Source: Bacteroidales bacterium
GTDB lineage: Bacteria; Bacteroidota; Bacteroidia; Bacteroidales; UBA10428
Assembly: GCA_035299085.1 (NCBI GenBank)
Contig: DATGXG010000041.1
Span: 1-55,150 of the forward strand
Reading direction: 5' to 3'
Length of the DNA: 55,150 bases
Below, piece by piece: positions 26,471 to 35,245 of this stretch (its first letter is position 1; every line of letters starts with the position of its first letter). Below the pieces are notes generated by a model. That model was given only the letters and a program-made list of their open reading frames with translations, was not told the origin of the DNA and did not search any database. A program made the position numbers and the translations under genes.

Positions 26471-27727
26471 ATGATAGACTTTATAAAAGAATTATATCCG
26501 ATTTGCAGAAGCATAACGGGAGACGGGTTGCGACAGACCCTTAAACTGATCAAAGACCAGATACCTGTTGTATTGCATGAGGTGCCTACCGGAACGAAAG
26601 TTCTCGACTGGGAAATTCCGAATGAATGGAATATCCGGGATGCTTACCTGAAGGACAGTTCGGGCAATAAGGTTATTGATTTCAGGAAGCTCAACCTTCA
26701 TGTGCTGAATTACAGTACCCCTGTAAACAGCAAAATGAATCTGACAGAGCTGAGGCCTCATTTGTTCAGCATTCCTGAAAAACCGGAACTGGTGCCCTAC
26801 CGAACTTCATATTACTCTCCTAACTGGGGCTTTTGCCTCAGCCAGGATCAGCTTCAAACGCTGAAAGACGGCACATATGAAGTGGTGATCGACAGTGACC
26901 TGAAACCGGGAAGCCTGACGTATGCCGAGCTGCTTATTAAAGGACAGGTGGAGGATGAAGTGCTTATTTCAACGCACACATGCCATCCCTCGCTGTGCAA
27001 TGATAATCTTTCGGGGATTGCGGTTTGTACCGAACTGGCAAAATGGGTGCTGAAGAGCAACCCGTATTATTCATACCGTTTTCTTTTCATTCCAGGTACA
27101 ATTGGAGCTATTACCTGGCTGGCACGAAATGAAGATAAAATTCAGAAAATAAAATACGGTCTTGTTACCTCATTGCTGGGTATTGACAGCGTATTTACCT
27201 ATAAGAAATCGCGCAGGGGTGATACACGAATCGACCGCATCGTTGAGCATGTGCTTGCTTCCAAAGGATTACCTTTTAAAATCATTGATTTCATTCCTTA
27301 CGGGTATGATGAAAGGCAATTCTGTTCACCCGGCTTTAACATGCCGGTAGGAAACCTTACAAGGGTTCCCTTCGGGGAATATCCTGAATACCATACATCG
27401 GCAGATAATTTTGACCTGATTTCAGAAAAGGGGCTGCAGGATTCGCTTGAAGTATTTAAAGAAGTTGTATTGAATATTGAAGCGGACCGGAAGTATATAA
27501 ACCAGTTTCCAAAAGGAGAACCTCAGCTTGGAAAAAGGGGTTTGTATGATAATATCGGGGGCAGGAACGACAGCAAGACCCTGCAACTGGCTTTTCTGTG
27601 GGTTCTGAATTATTCTGACGGGGAACACAGCCTGACAGACATTGCGGTTTTATCAGGACTTAAAACCAGCCTTATTGCTGAAGCAGCCGAAATGCTTAAA
27701 AGTAAGGGCTTAATTAAACAGACTTAA
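26471..27727 (+). CDS. DUF4910 aminopeptidase-like protein with C-terminal winged helix
   Basis: 418 residues. The central domain resembles zinc aminopeptidases of the M28 type: HTCHP at 169-173 and NDNLSG at 177-182 provide His and Asp metal ligands, and YHTSADNFD at 307-315 gives a further His. The last 70 residues look like a winged helix (HSLTDIAVLSGLKTSLIAEAA). DUF4910 proteins are found repeatedly in polysaccharide loci but their function is not established to my knowledge. It lies in the nucleotide-sugar operon after a 60-base gap. Amide hydrolysis on a sugar intermediate is one idea, unproven. Confidence 0.82.
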   Translation: MIDFIKELYPICRSITGDGLRQTLKLIKDQIPVVLHEVPTGTKVLDWEIPNEWNIRDAYLKDSSGNKVIDFRKLNLHVLNYSTPVNSKMNLTELRPHLFSIPEKPELVPYRTSYYSPNWGFCLSQDQLQTLKDGTYEVVIDSDLKPGSLTYAELLIKGQVEDEVLISTHTCHPSLCNDNLSGIAVCTELAKWVLKSNPYYSYRFLFIPGTIGAITWLARNEDKIQKIKYGLVTSLLGIDSVFTYKKSRRGDTRIDRIVEHVLASKGLPFKIIDFIPYGYDERQFCSPGFNMPVGNLTRVPFGEYPEYHTSADNFDLISEKGLQDSLEVFKEVVLNIEADRKYINQFPKGEPQLGKRGLYDNIGGRNDSKTLQLAFLWVLNYSDGEHSLTDIAVLSGLKTSLIAEAAEMLKSKGLIKQT

Positions 27728-27749
27728 CAACACTTAAATATAAACTATA

Positions 27750-28679
27750 ATGGCTACAAAATTACAAAGACCTGATTACGCCTACATGGGCGGCAAGATC
27801 ATTCCCTGGGATGAAGCCGTTTTGCATGTTGGTTGCGAAGCGGTAACGCGGGGTCTGAATGTTTTTGAAGGTATCAAGGGATACTGGGACATCAATGGAA
27901 ACTTCGGTATTGTTTTCTTAAGGAAGCATTACAACCGGCTGGTTCGTTCGGCCAGGTTACTTCACATCCCCTGCCCCTGGACCTTTGAACAATACCAGGA
28001 TGCCGTTTTCCAGCTGATCGGAAGACTGCTGACAAAGGAAAGGGACATGTGGGCCCGTACTACCCTGTATGTTGTAGAAGGACACTGGGGCGAAGGAACA
28101 AAGGCCGACCTGATTCTTACCGCTTATCACCAGGATAAGGTAATTCCCGAATCCATTAACCTGGGTGTGAGCACATGGCAGAGGGCTACTGATTCAGCCC
28201 TTCCGGCAAGGATCAAAACCTCATCAAACTACCAGATGGGACGGTTGGCAAGAATGGAAGGTCGGATGCGCAATTGTTCCGATATGATCCTGCTGAACAA
28301 CCAGGGTAGAGTTGCTGAAGCAACAGGATCATGTGTGCTGATGGTAAGGGATGGTGTTATATACACCCCGCCCGCATCAGAAGGAGCTCTTGAAAGCATC
28401 ACGCTCGATTTCATTGAGGCGTTGGCTAAAACACTTGGAATTCCTTTCGTAAGAAGGCCTATCGATCACACTGAACTTATCATTGCCGATGAACTGGCTA
28501 TTTGCGGTACACTGGCCGAACTGGTAACGATCAATTCGATTGATGGTTTGCCTTTAAATCCTGATGGTCCGCTTCTTACATCCATAAGGGACAGATTCTT
28601 TAAAGTAGTGAGAGGAGAGGCCACAGACGCGGGATTTGAAACGTCAATCATCCCGAAAACCTACATAAAAAACGCATAG
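27750..28679 (+). CDS. Class IV PLP-dependent aminotransferase, branched-chain type
   Basis: 309 residues. The fold is that of IlvE/D-amino-acid transaminases: MGGKIIPWDEA and GLNVFEGIKGYW near the N-terminus, the PLP-binding K156 in PARIKTSSNYQ, GRVAEATGSCVLMVRDGVIYTPP and LAICGTLAELVTI. No other branched-chain amino-acid gene is near. Its position at the end of the sugar operon (22 bases after DUF4910) suggests that it serves polysaccharide synthesis, for instance by supplying an amino acid or keto acid substituent, rather than general metabolism. A hairpin follows. Confidence 0.88.
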   Translation: MATKLQRPDYAYMGGKIIPWDEAVLHVGCEAVTRGLNVFEGIKGYWDINGNFGIVFLRKHYNRLVRSARLLHIPCPWTFEQYQDAVFQLIGRLLTKERDMWARTTLYVVEGHWGEGTKADLILTAYHQDKVIPESINLGVSTWQRATDSALPARIKTSSNYQMGRLARMEGRMRNCSDMILLNNQGRVAEATGSCVLMVRDGVIYTPPASEGALESITLDFIEALAKTLGIPFVRRPIDHTELIIADELAICGTLAELVTINSIDGLPLNPDGPLLTSIRDRFFKVVRGEATDAGFETSIIPKTYIKNA

Positions 28680-28704
28680 CACAAAAACCAGCAGGTTAGT
28701 CATA

Positions 28705-28746
28705 AGGGAACAGGCATTGATCAAAATAACGGATCACCTGTTCCCT
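28705..28746 (+). terminator. Hairpin at the end of the nucleotide-sugar operon
   Basis: AGGGAACAGG (28705-28714) and CCTGTTCCCT (28737-28746) form a perfect 10-base-pair stem with a 22-base loop. No strong T-run follows, so it may be a weak terminator or an mRNA-stabilising structure. Confidence 0.55.
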
Positions 28747-28757
28747 ATTCCCGTATA

Positions 28758-28788
28758 TTTAAACCGTTATTGTAATTCGTTTTATTTG
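28758..28788 (+). promoter_or_regulatory. Possible promoter for the LamG protein genes
   Basis: TTTA at 28758-28761, a 19-base spacer and TTTATTTG at 28781-28788: one mismatch in each half of the Bacteroidota consensus. It lies 51 bases before the ATG at 28840. Confidence 0.4.
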
Positions 28789-28839
28789 TAACCTAATGAA
28801 AATACCGTCGTTATAATAAGAATAATAAATTCTAATCAC

Positions 28840-31800
28840 ATGAAAATGAAAAATCTACTCCCTAAACTTGGATTTTTAACGCTGTTGCTATTCCTGGTCA
28901 ACGGCTTATTTGCTCAAACATGCCCAACAGGTATGGTTTCATATCATAAATTTGAGGAGACTTCCTCTGCTGTTTTTGATGATGCTTATGGCAGTAACAA
29001 TGCTGCAAGTGATGCAGCCCTTTCAAGTGTTCCCGGAATTGTTGGGAATGCGATCTGGGTGGATTCAAATACAGTTGACATTCCTTCTGCTTCTTCCTAT
29101 AACTTTCCGGCAAATTCAAGCTTTTCAATTGAATGCTGGGTTAAAATACCAAGTCTGGCACCAGGCCAAAGAGACTATGTTATTATCAGTCGAGGAGATT
29201 ATGACGTACCGGGCACATACTGGTCAATACAGGTTAGTAAAACCACCGGTGCAGTGGATTTTGAACTCCGGGATGCCAATGGTTCGGGATTATCAAATTT
29301 CACTTATATCTCATCCATCGGATCCATTGAGGGGAACAGCTGGCATCATATAGTAGCTGTAAGGGATGATGCTGCCAATAAAAATTACCTGTATGTTGAT
29401 AAGACTGCTTATTCTACAAACTACGATTATTCAGGAAGTTTCACCTCAACAGCACACACAGCCGTTGGTTATATGATGCGTGGCGGTGTGGCCAGACATT
29501 TCATGAGAGGCGGAATTGATGAAGTGATTATATATAACCGGGCATTGACAGCAGCTGAAGTAACCGATCATAATGGCAAAGGAACTAATGGTATCGGAGT
29601 ATGCGACGGATGGAACCCTAAAATTATATCCATTGCGCCCAATAAAGCTACTGTAGGAACTGCCTATACATACGATGTGAATGCAACTGGATTGCCCTCA
29701 ATAACCTACACACTGGCAACGAAGCCAAGCGGCATGACCATAAATCAGACAACAGGTGTTATATCCTGGACTCCTTCAAGCATAAACACAGACGGATTTG
29801 TAAAAGTCGTAGCTACCGGTCAGGTTGCTCCTGCCGATACACAGAAATTCAGGATCTTTCTTGGCCAGGTTGAAGGTTGTCCGACCGGTTTGATTTCATT
29901 GAACAAATTTGATGAAACTTCCGGACCTACCTACTTTGATCATTATAACATGCATAATGCCACGGCACTTGTTGCTCCTTCGTCAGTGCCCGGTAAAATA
30001 GGCAATGCCCAGTCTTTTAGCAACAATACAAAAGTTGATATTCCGGACAATGGTCCTGAATTTGAATGGGCTGCCAATGCAAGCTTTACAATCGAGCTGT
30101 GGTTAAAAACAAGCAGCCTTGGAACACAGGTTGCCATCGGACGTAGCCGTAACGATCCTTATGCCCGCTGGTATGTAGGAACTGATAACGGTTTTGTAAT
30201 GTTTCATTTAAGGGATAATTCCGATCCCACTGACTGGGTTGAAATACAAAGTGATGATCCGATAGCCGATGGTGCATGGCACCATGTTGTTGCCGTTCGT
30301 GACGGAGCTGCAAATATGAACAAACTTATCGTGGACGGAGTTGAAAAAACCCAATCACATACATATTCTCATTCCTTCATGGCTGATGATCCCGCACCTG
30401 TTACCGTTGGTTACCTGTTTAATACAGGGAATGAATACCATTTTAACGGAAGCATTGATGAAGTAGCCATATACAGCAGGGCAGTGCCCCTTTCAGAAAT
30501 TACTGCCTACCTGGCTGATCCTACCGGACATTGTGCGGTTAAAAATTATGCCCCGGCTATTACTTCAGTTGCCAAAACAGCCGCTTCACAGGGCACACCC
30601 TATTCATACCAGTTTACAGTGGAAGATGTGGATGCCGATGACGTGATTGTTTTAAGTGCTCCTACAAAACCCGATTGGCTTACCTTTAACTTCACGGCCG
30701 GACATAAATATGCCGTCTTAAGCGGAACTCCGGGTAACAATAACATTGGAACATTCGCGGTTACATTAAGAGTATCCGATGGAACTGTACAAAAGGACCA
30801 GTCTTTCAATGTGGTTGTGGCTAATGTTAATGACGAACCGATTATTACATCCAGTCCGACGACATCAGTAGATGAAGACGCAGCATACACTTATACTCTC
30901 ACCGTCACTGACGCTGATGTTAATGATGTGATCAATATGTCGGTTGTTACGAAACCCTCATGGCTTAACTTCAGTTACACTGCCGGTCAAAAAACGGCCA
31001 CTTTATCAGGAACTCCATTAAACGGTGACCAGGGCGGAACCGTAACAATAACCATAACCGATGGAACAGCCACCATCCAGGAATCCTATACTCTCACAGT
31101 AAACGCAATCAATGATGCACCGGTTATCACCGGCCAGGCTGAAATCACGGTTGATGAGGAAACTGTTGTCACTCTTGACATGAATGATTTAACTGTAACT
31201 GACGTAGATAACCAGGCGAGCGATCTTAGCCTCGAGGTTCTTGCCGGCCAGCATTACACTTTTATCAATGATGTGGTTACACCGGATGCAAATTTCAATG
31301 GCGACCTCATTGTAAATGTAAATGTTCATGATCTGGACGTTGCCAGCGCCAATTTTGAACTGCATATTACCTACACACCTGTAAACGATGCGCCCGTTAT
31401 TACTTCTGTTCCCGAGGACAGTGTTTATATGGGTAATCTGTATGCCTACGTGTTGGCTGCAACCGATGTGGACAATGCCACCCTTACCTATTCAGTGGTG
31501 CAAAAACCGGATTGGCTTGGCTTTTCCGCAACAAGTGGAGTTCTCACTGGCACACCTCAGCAGGCCAATGTTGGACAATCTCTTGTTATACTAAGAGTTT
31601 CTGACGGTGATAAGTCAGCTGATCAGAGCTTCATTCTTAAGGTAGGAGGCCCGCTTGTAGGAGTAAGCAGTTTCGATGCTAAGGGAATAAAAGTATATCC
31701 TGTTCCGGCACGCGATTTCCTGAATATCCGTTTTGATAATCTGAAGCAGGAAACCTATGCTGAAATCATTTCAACAAACGGAAGCATTGTAAAAAAACAA

Positions 31801-31923
31801 ATTATCTCAAAAGACCAGGTTAATACAACAATTGATCTCGGAGGCATTGAGAATGGCACTTACCTGCTTCGTCTCAGAAATAATGAGATGAACGCGGTTG
31901 GCCGGATCCTTATCAATAAATAA
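28840..31923 (+). CDS. Secreted double-LamG, cadherin-like repeat protein with T9SS sorting domain
   Basis: 1027 residues. Signal peptide 1-25 (LLLFLVNGLFA). LamG module 1 is bracketed by C28 and C255, then a putative Ig-like He_PIG-type domain (260-343, with TGVISWTPSS), LamG module 2 bracketed by C347 and C565, and four cadherin/Ig-like repeats (about 571-938) joined by VNDEP/INDAP/VNDAP linkers with KPSWLNF-type cores. Residues 945-1027 (GIKVYPVPARDFLNI onward, ending RILINK) are a type A T9SS sorting domain. It should be displayed on the cell surface and may act as adhesin or glycan binder. The next gene is a close paralogue. Acidic DxDxxDV strings in the repeats suggest calcium binding (inference). 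Confidence 0.88.
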   Translation: MKMKNLLPKLGFLTLLLFLVNGLFAQTCPTGMVSYHKFEETSSAVFDDAYGSNNAASDAALSSVPGIVGNAIWVDSNTVDIPSASSYNFPANSSFSIECWVKIPSLAPGQRDYVIISRGDYDVPGTYWSIQVSKTTGAVDFELRDANGSGLSNFTYISSIGSIEGNSWHHIVAVRDDAANKNYLYVDKTAYSTNYDYSGSFTSTAHTAVGYMMRGGVARHFMRGGIDEVIIYNRALTAAEVTDHNGKGTNGIGVCDGWNPKIISIAPNKATVGTAYTYDVNATGLPSITYTLATKPSGMTINQTTGVISWTPSSINTDGFVKVVATGQVAPADTQKFRIFLGQVEGCPTGLISLNKFDETSGPTYFDHYNMHNATALVAPSSVPGKIGNAQSFSNNTKVDIPDNGPEFEWAANASFTIELWLKTSSLGTQVAIGRSRNDPYARWYVGTDNGFVMFHLRDNSDPTDWVEIQSDDPIADGAWHHVVAVRDGAANMNKLIVDGVEKTQSHTYSHSFMADDPAPVTVGYLFNTGNEYHFNGSIDEVAIYSRAVPLSEITAYLADPTGHCAVKNYAPAITSVAKTAASQGTPYSYQFTVEDVDADDVIVLSAPTKPDWLTFNFTAGHKYAVLSGTPGNNNIGTFAVTLRVSDGTVQKDQSFNVVVANVNDEPIITSSPTTSVDEDAAYTYTLTVTDADVNDVINMSVVTKPSWLNFSYTAGQKTATLSGTPLNGDQGGTVTITITDGTATIQESYTLTVNAINDAPVITGQAEITVDEETVVTLDMNDLTVTDVDNQASDLSLEVLAGQHYTFINDVVTPDANFNGDLIVNVNVHDLDVASANFELHITYTPVNDAPVITSVPEDSVYMGNLYAYVLAATDVDNATLTYSVVQKPDWLGFSATSGVLTGTPQQANVGQSLVILRVSDGDKSADQSFILKVGGPLVGVSSFDAKGIKVYPVPARDFLNIRFDNLKQETYAEIISTNGSIVKKQIISKDQVNTTIDLGGIENGTYLLRLRNNEMNAVGRILINK

Positions 31924-31937
31924 TTCATGAATAAAGG

Positions 31938-31973
31938 CCAGGGGTACTTTGTAAAAGAACCCCTGGTTTTTTT
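31938..31973 (+). terminator. Rho-independent terminator after the first LamG protein gene
   Basis: CCAGGGGT (31938-31945) pairs with ACCCCTGG (31959-31966) and is followed by seven T. Confidence 0.85.
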
Positions 31974-32003
31974 GTATAACCAAATCATCAAAATAATTAC
32001 ACT

Positions 32004-35000
32004 ATGAATAAGAGAATTCTACATTACGCAGGAATAATGCTGTTTGCACTGTCTCTTTTTTCAGGAACCATTCTTGCCCAAACCTGTCCGACCGGTTTGA
32101 TAGGCTACTGGAAAATGAATGAATTAACCGGGCTTACCCATATTGATTCTTATGCAGGACATAACGCCACATCAAACAACCAGATTGTTGCCGACGAATA
32201 TGGTATAGTGGGCACTGCAAGAGTTTTTAATACAACAAGTACTTACGAAGGTGATAAAGCTACTATTGCCAGCAATAGTGCGTTTAACTTTGCTGCCCAG
32301 TCCAGCTTTTCATTTGTTTATTGGTTTAAAACAAACGATAAAGCATACAATGGCGATGATCATATTATAATCAGCCGGGGTAACTGGCATCCGACTGCAG
32401 CTTATTGGTCATCGGGAATTAATGGCAGCGGTAAAATCAATTTTATCCTGTATGATTCGGATTTAAAATACGGGATATTGGAGACAACTGATGGCAAAGA
32501 TTATGCTGATGGCGAATGGCATCAGGTAGCCTTTGTAAGAAATAACAGTACGGATATGGACATTCTGTATGTGGACGGCCATTTAAATCAATCTATATCT
32601 GTAGATCATACCGGTAATTTTGCAATCAGTGAACCGATCCAGATCGCCAACCTGTTATCTGGCGGTGAATATCATTACTTTTTCAAAGGATCCGTGGATG
32701 AGATAGCCATCTATAACCGGGCATTAAGTGAAGCTGAAATTTTGGATCAACATGATAATGCCCATTTGGGCATAGGCATTTGTGACGGTCCCAATGCTGT
32801 ATTTTCAAGTAATCCAAAAGTTACAGCTACCGTCGGCATGCCATATACTTACACTGTGCACGCTGGTGGCAAGAATCCCATAACCTATTCCCTTTTAAAA
32901 GCTCCTGCCGGTATGACAATGGATGCATCAGGAGTAATTTCATGGACACCCGCCTCCATAACTGCTGACGGCCTTGTGAAAGTAAGGGCGGTTAATAGTT
33001 ATCCTCCTGCAGACACACAGACTTTCAGAATCAATATAGCCCAGGGAACAGCCTGTCCGTCTAACCTGACTTTTCTGTTAAAACTGAATGAGGCCAATGG
33101 TCCGAATTATGCCGATTATTACGGAAACCACAATGCAACATCAACAGGCTCCCCTACTCCCATAGCCGGGAAAGTGGGAACTGCACAGAATTTTAGCTCA
33201 GGAACAAGAATTGATATCCCTGATAACAGCACTGAATTTGAATGGGATGGTGCATCCAGTTTCTCCATGGAAGTATGGGTTAAACCGGCCAATGTAGTAA
33301 CATCCGGTATGGTGGCTTTGGGACGTATCAATATAGACGGCGGCATTGAATTATCCGAATGGCAGCTTGGGGTTACGCCAACCGGGTATGCAAATTTCGA
33401 ACTATTTGATAATCATAAGAATCTCGGGTCCACTGGGTCCATTCTTACTGGTACCTCATTGCTTACTGACGGTAACTGGCATCACCTGGTTGCAGTAAGG
33501 GATGGTTCAACAAACACCAATAGGCTTTATGTGGATGGTGAATTGGAAGACAGTGAGATTATAAGCTATTCCTATTCATTCAAATCAGATGTACAGCCGA
33601 ATCCAATGAACCTTGGATATATAAAACGGGCTTCAGGAAGTTCCGAAGAATATCATTTCATTGGTGGCATCGATGAAGCAGCAGTTTTCAGTAAAGCTCT
33701 TACACAGGCAGAGGTCACATCATTTTATAATAACGGAAATCCGGTTGGCCATTGCTCCGAAGGAAATTTCGCACCTGTTATTACTTCTGATCCTGTAACA
33801 AACGGCGCTGAAGATGTATTATATACGTATCATTTCACTGTAGACGATTATGATGCCACGGATACATTGACCCTGAGCGCAATAACCAAACCTTCGTGGT
33901 TAACCTTCAGCTGGACACCTCATCAGAAAACGGCTACCCTTTCAGGTACCCCGAACAGCTCGCAGGTTGGAAACCACAATGTAACTTTGCGTGTAACTGA
34001 TAATCACGTACAGGTTAACCAGTCATTCACCATTGCAATTGCCAATGTAAATGATCCTCCTGTTGTCTCTTCAGTTGCAGTGACAACCGCCAATGAAGAT
34101 GCCCTGTATTCCTATACTTTAACCGTTACGGACAATGATGTAAATGATGTGATTGGTATGTCAGTGGTTTCAAAACCATCATGGCTCAATTTCGCTTATA
34201 CTCCCGGCAATAAATCGGCTGTTCTTTCAGGAACCCCCGATGATGCCAATATCGGCAGCGGAGATGTAGATATCAGCATCACTGACGGACATGAAACCAT
34301 TCATCATAGCTATACACTTGTGGTATCTGCAGTAAACGATCTTCCGGTTATCATTTCGCAATCAACCTTGTCAACGAATGAGGATGTTGCCTTTACATTA
34401 TCAAAATCAAGTTTCACCATAACCGATGAAGATAATACTCAGAATGAACTATCTATTGAAGTGAGATCAGGTACAAACTATACTTCAGTTGGAAATACGG
34501 TTACACCGGCCGCTAATTACTCCGGAGAACTCTCCGTAAACCTGGTTGCCAAAGACGGTACAGGTGAAAGTGCCGTATTTCATGCCCTTGTTACCGTGAA
34601 CCCGGTGAACGATGCACCGGTGGTGACTTCAGCACCTTCGCTTACGGGCTATGTAGGAACTCTGTATGCTTATATTTTTATAGCAAGTGACGTTGACAAT
34701 GCCAGCCTGGTATATTCAGTAGTTGAAAAGCCGGCCTGGCTGCAATTCTCAGCAGAGACTGGCGTGCTAACGGGTACGCCTGCAGCAGGTGACAAAGGTG
34801 ATAACCTGGTTATTCTAAAGGTTTCTGATGGTACCAACGACGTAGAACAGAATTTTGTAATTGCCGTTGATGGCCCGGATGCTGTTCAAAACCTTGAAAG
34901 TGCCGGAATCAGGATTTACCCGGTTCCTGCCCGTGAATACATGAATGTATCTCTTGACATGCAAAAAGAAGATACTTATGTTGAAATATATTCGCTTTCA

Positions 35001-35144
35001 GGCTCCCTGGCTCTGCAAAATGTAATTCCTTCGGGACAAACCTTATATAAAATTGATTTTAGGGGTTTGAAAGCAGGAATGTATTTCCTTAAAATTCATA
35101 ACAACACATTGAACAATTTTGGCCGCTTTACGATAATAGAATAG
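32004..35144 (+). CDS. Secreted double-LamG, cadherin-like repeat protein with T9SS sorting domain, tandem paralogue
   Basis: 1046 residues with the same architecture as its upstream neighbour: signal peptide 1-26, LamG module 1 (C28-C260), Ig-like domain (about 265-347), LamG module 2 (C351-C584), four cadherin-like repeats (about 590-957) and a T9SS sorting domain (967-1046, GIRIYPVPAREYMNV onward). The two proteins align along their whole length, including LSGTP and VNDAPV linker motifs, so they arose by tandem duplication. The LamG modules have diverged more than the repeats and tail by eye, which would fit different ligands on a constant scaffold. Between the two genes is a terminator, so each may be transcribed separately. 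Confidence 0.88.
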   Translation: MNKRILHYAGIMLFALSLFSGTILAQTCPTGLIGYWKMNELTGLTHIDSYAGHNATSNNQIVADEYGIVGTARVFNTTSTYEGDKATIASNSAFNFAAQSSFSFVYWFKTNDKAYNGDDHIIISRGNWHPTAAYWSSGINGSGKINFILYDSDLKYGILETTDGKDYADGEWHQVAFVRNNSTDMDILYVDGHLNQSISVDHTGNFAISEPIQIANLLSGGEYHYFFKGSVDEIAIYNRALSEAEILDQHDNAHLGIGICDGPNAVFSSNPKVTATVGMPYTYTVHAGGKNPITYSLLKAPAGMTMDASGVISWTPASITADGLVKVRAVNSYPPADTQTFRINIAQGTACPSNLTFLLKLNEANGPNYADYYGNHNATSTGSPTPIAGKVGTAQNFSSGTRIDIPDNSTEFEWDGASSFSMEVWVKPANVVTSGMVALGRINIDGGIELSEWQLGVTPTGYANFELFDNHKNLGSTGSILTGTSLLTDGNWHHLVAVRDGSTNTNRLYVDGELEDSEIISYSYSFKSDVQPNPMNLGYIKRASGSSEEYHFIGGIDEAAVFSKALTQAEVTSFYNNGNPVGHCSEGNFAPVITSDPVTNGAEDVLYTYHFTVDDYDATDTLTLSAITKPSWLTFSWTPHQKTATLSGTPNSSQVGNHNVTLRVTDNHVQVNQSFTIAIANVNDPPVVSSVAVTTANEDALYSYTLTVTDNDVNDVIGMSVVSKPSWLNFAYTPGNKSAVLSGTPDDANIGSGDVDISITDGHETIHHSYTLVVSAVNDLPVIISQSTLSTNEDVAFTLSKSSFTITDEDNTQNELSIEVRSGTNYTSVGNTVTPAANYSGELSVNLVAKDGTGESAVFHALVTVNPVNDAPVVTSAPSLTGYVGTLYAYIFIASDVDNASLVYSVVEKPAWLQFSAETGVLTGTPAAGDKGDNLVILKVSDGTNDVEQNFVIAVDGPDAVQNLESAGIRIYPVPAREYMNVSLDMQKEDTYVEIYSLSGSLALQNVIPSGQTLYKIDFRGLKAGMYFLKIHNNTLNNFGRFTIIE

Positions 35145-35158
35145 CGGTAATTGCTTTC

Positions 35159-35200
35159 AACCAGGATCCGGATAAAAATTACCCGGATCCTGGTTTCCAA
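35159..35200 (+). terminator. Stem-loop terminator after the second LamG protein gene
   Basis: A 13-base-pair stem, AACCAGGATCCGG (35159-35171) with CCGGATCCTGGTT (35183-35195), loop of 11 bases. The T-run is short, so efficiency is uncertain. Confidence 0.75.
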
Positions 35201-35245
35201 TTAAAATTTGCCTAACTGACCAGTAATCACCTTTAAGATGATTCG

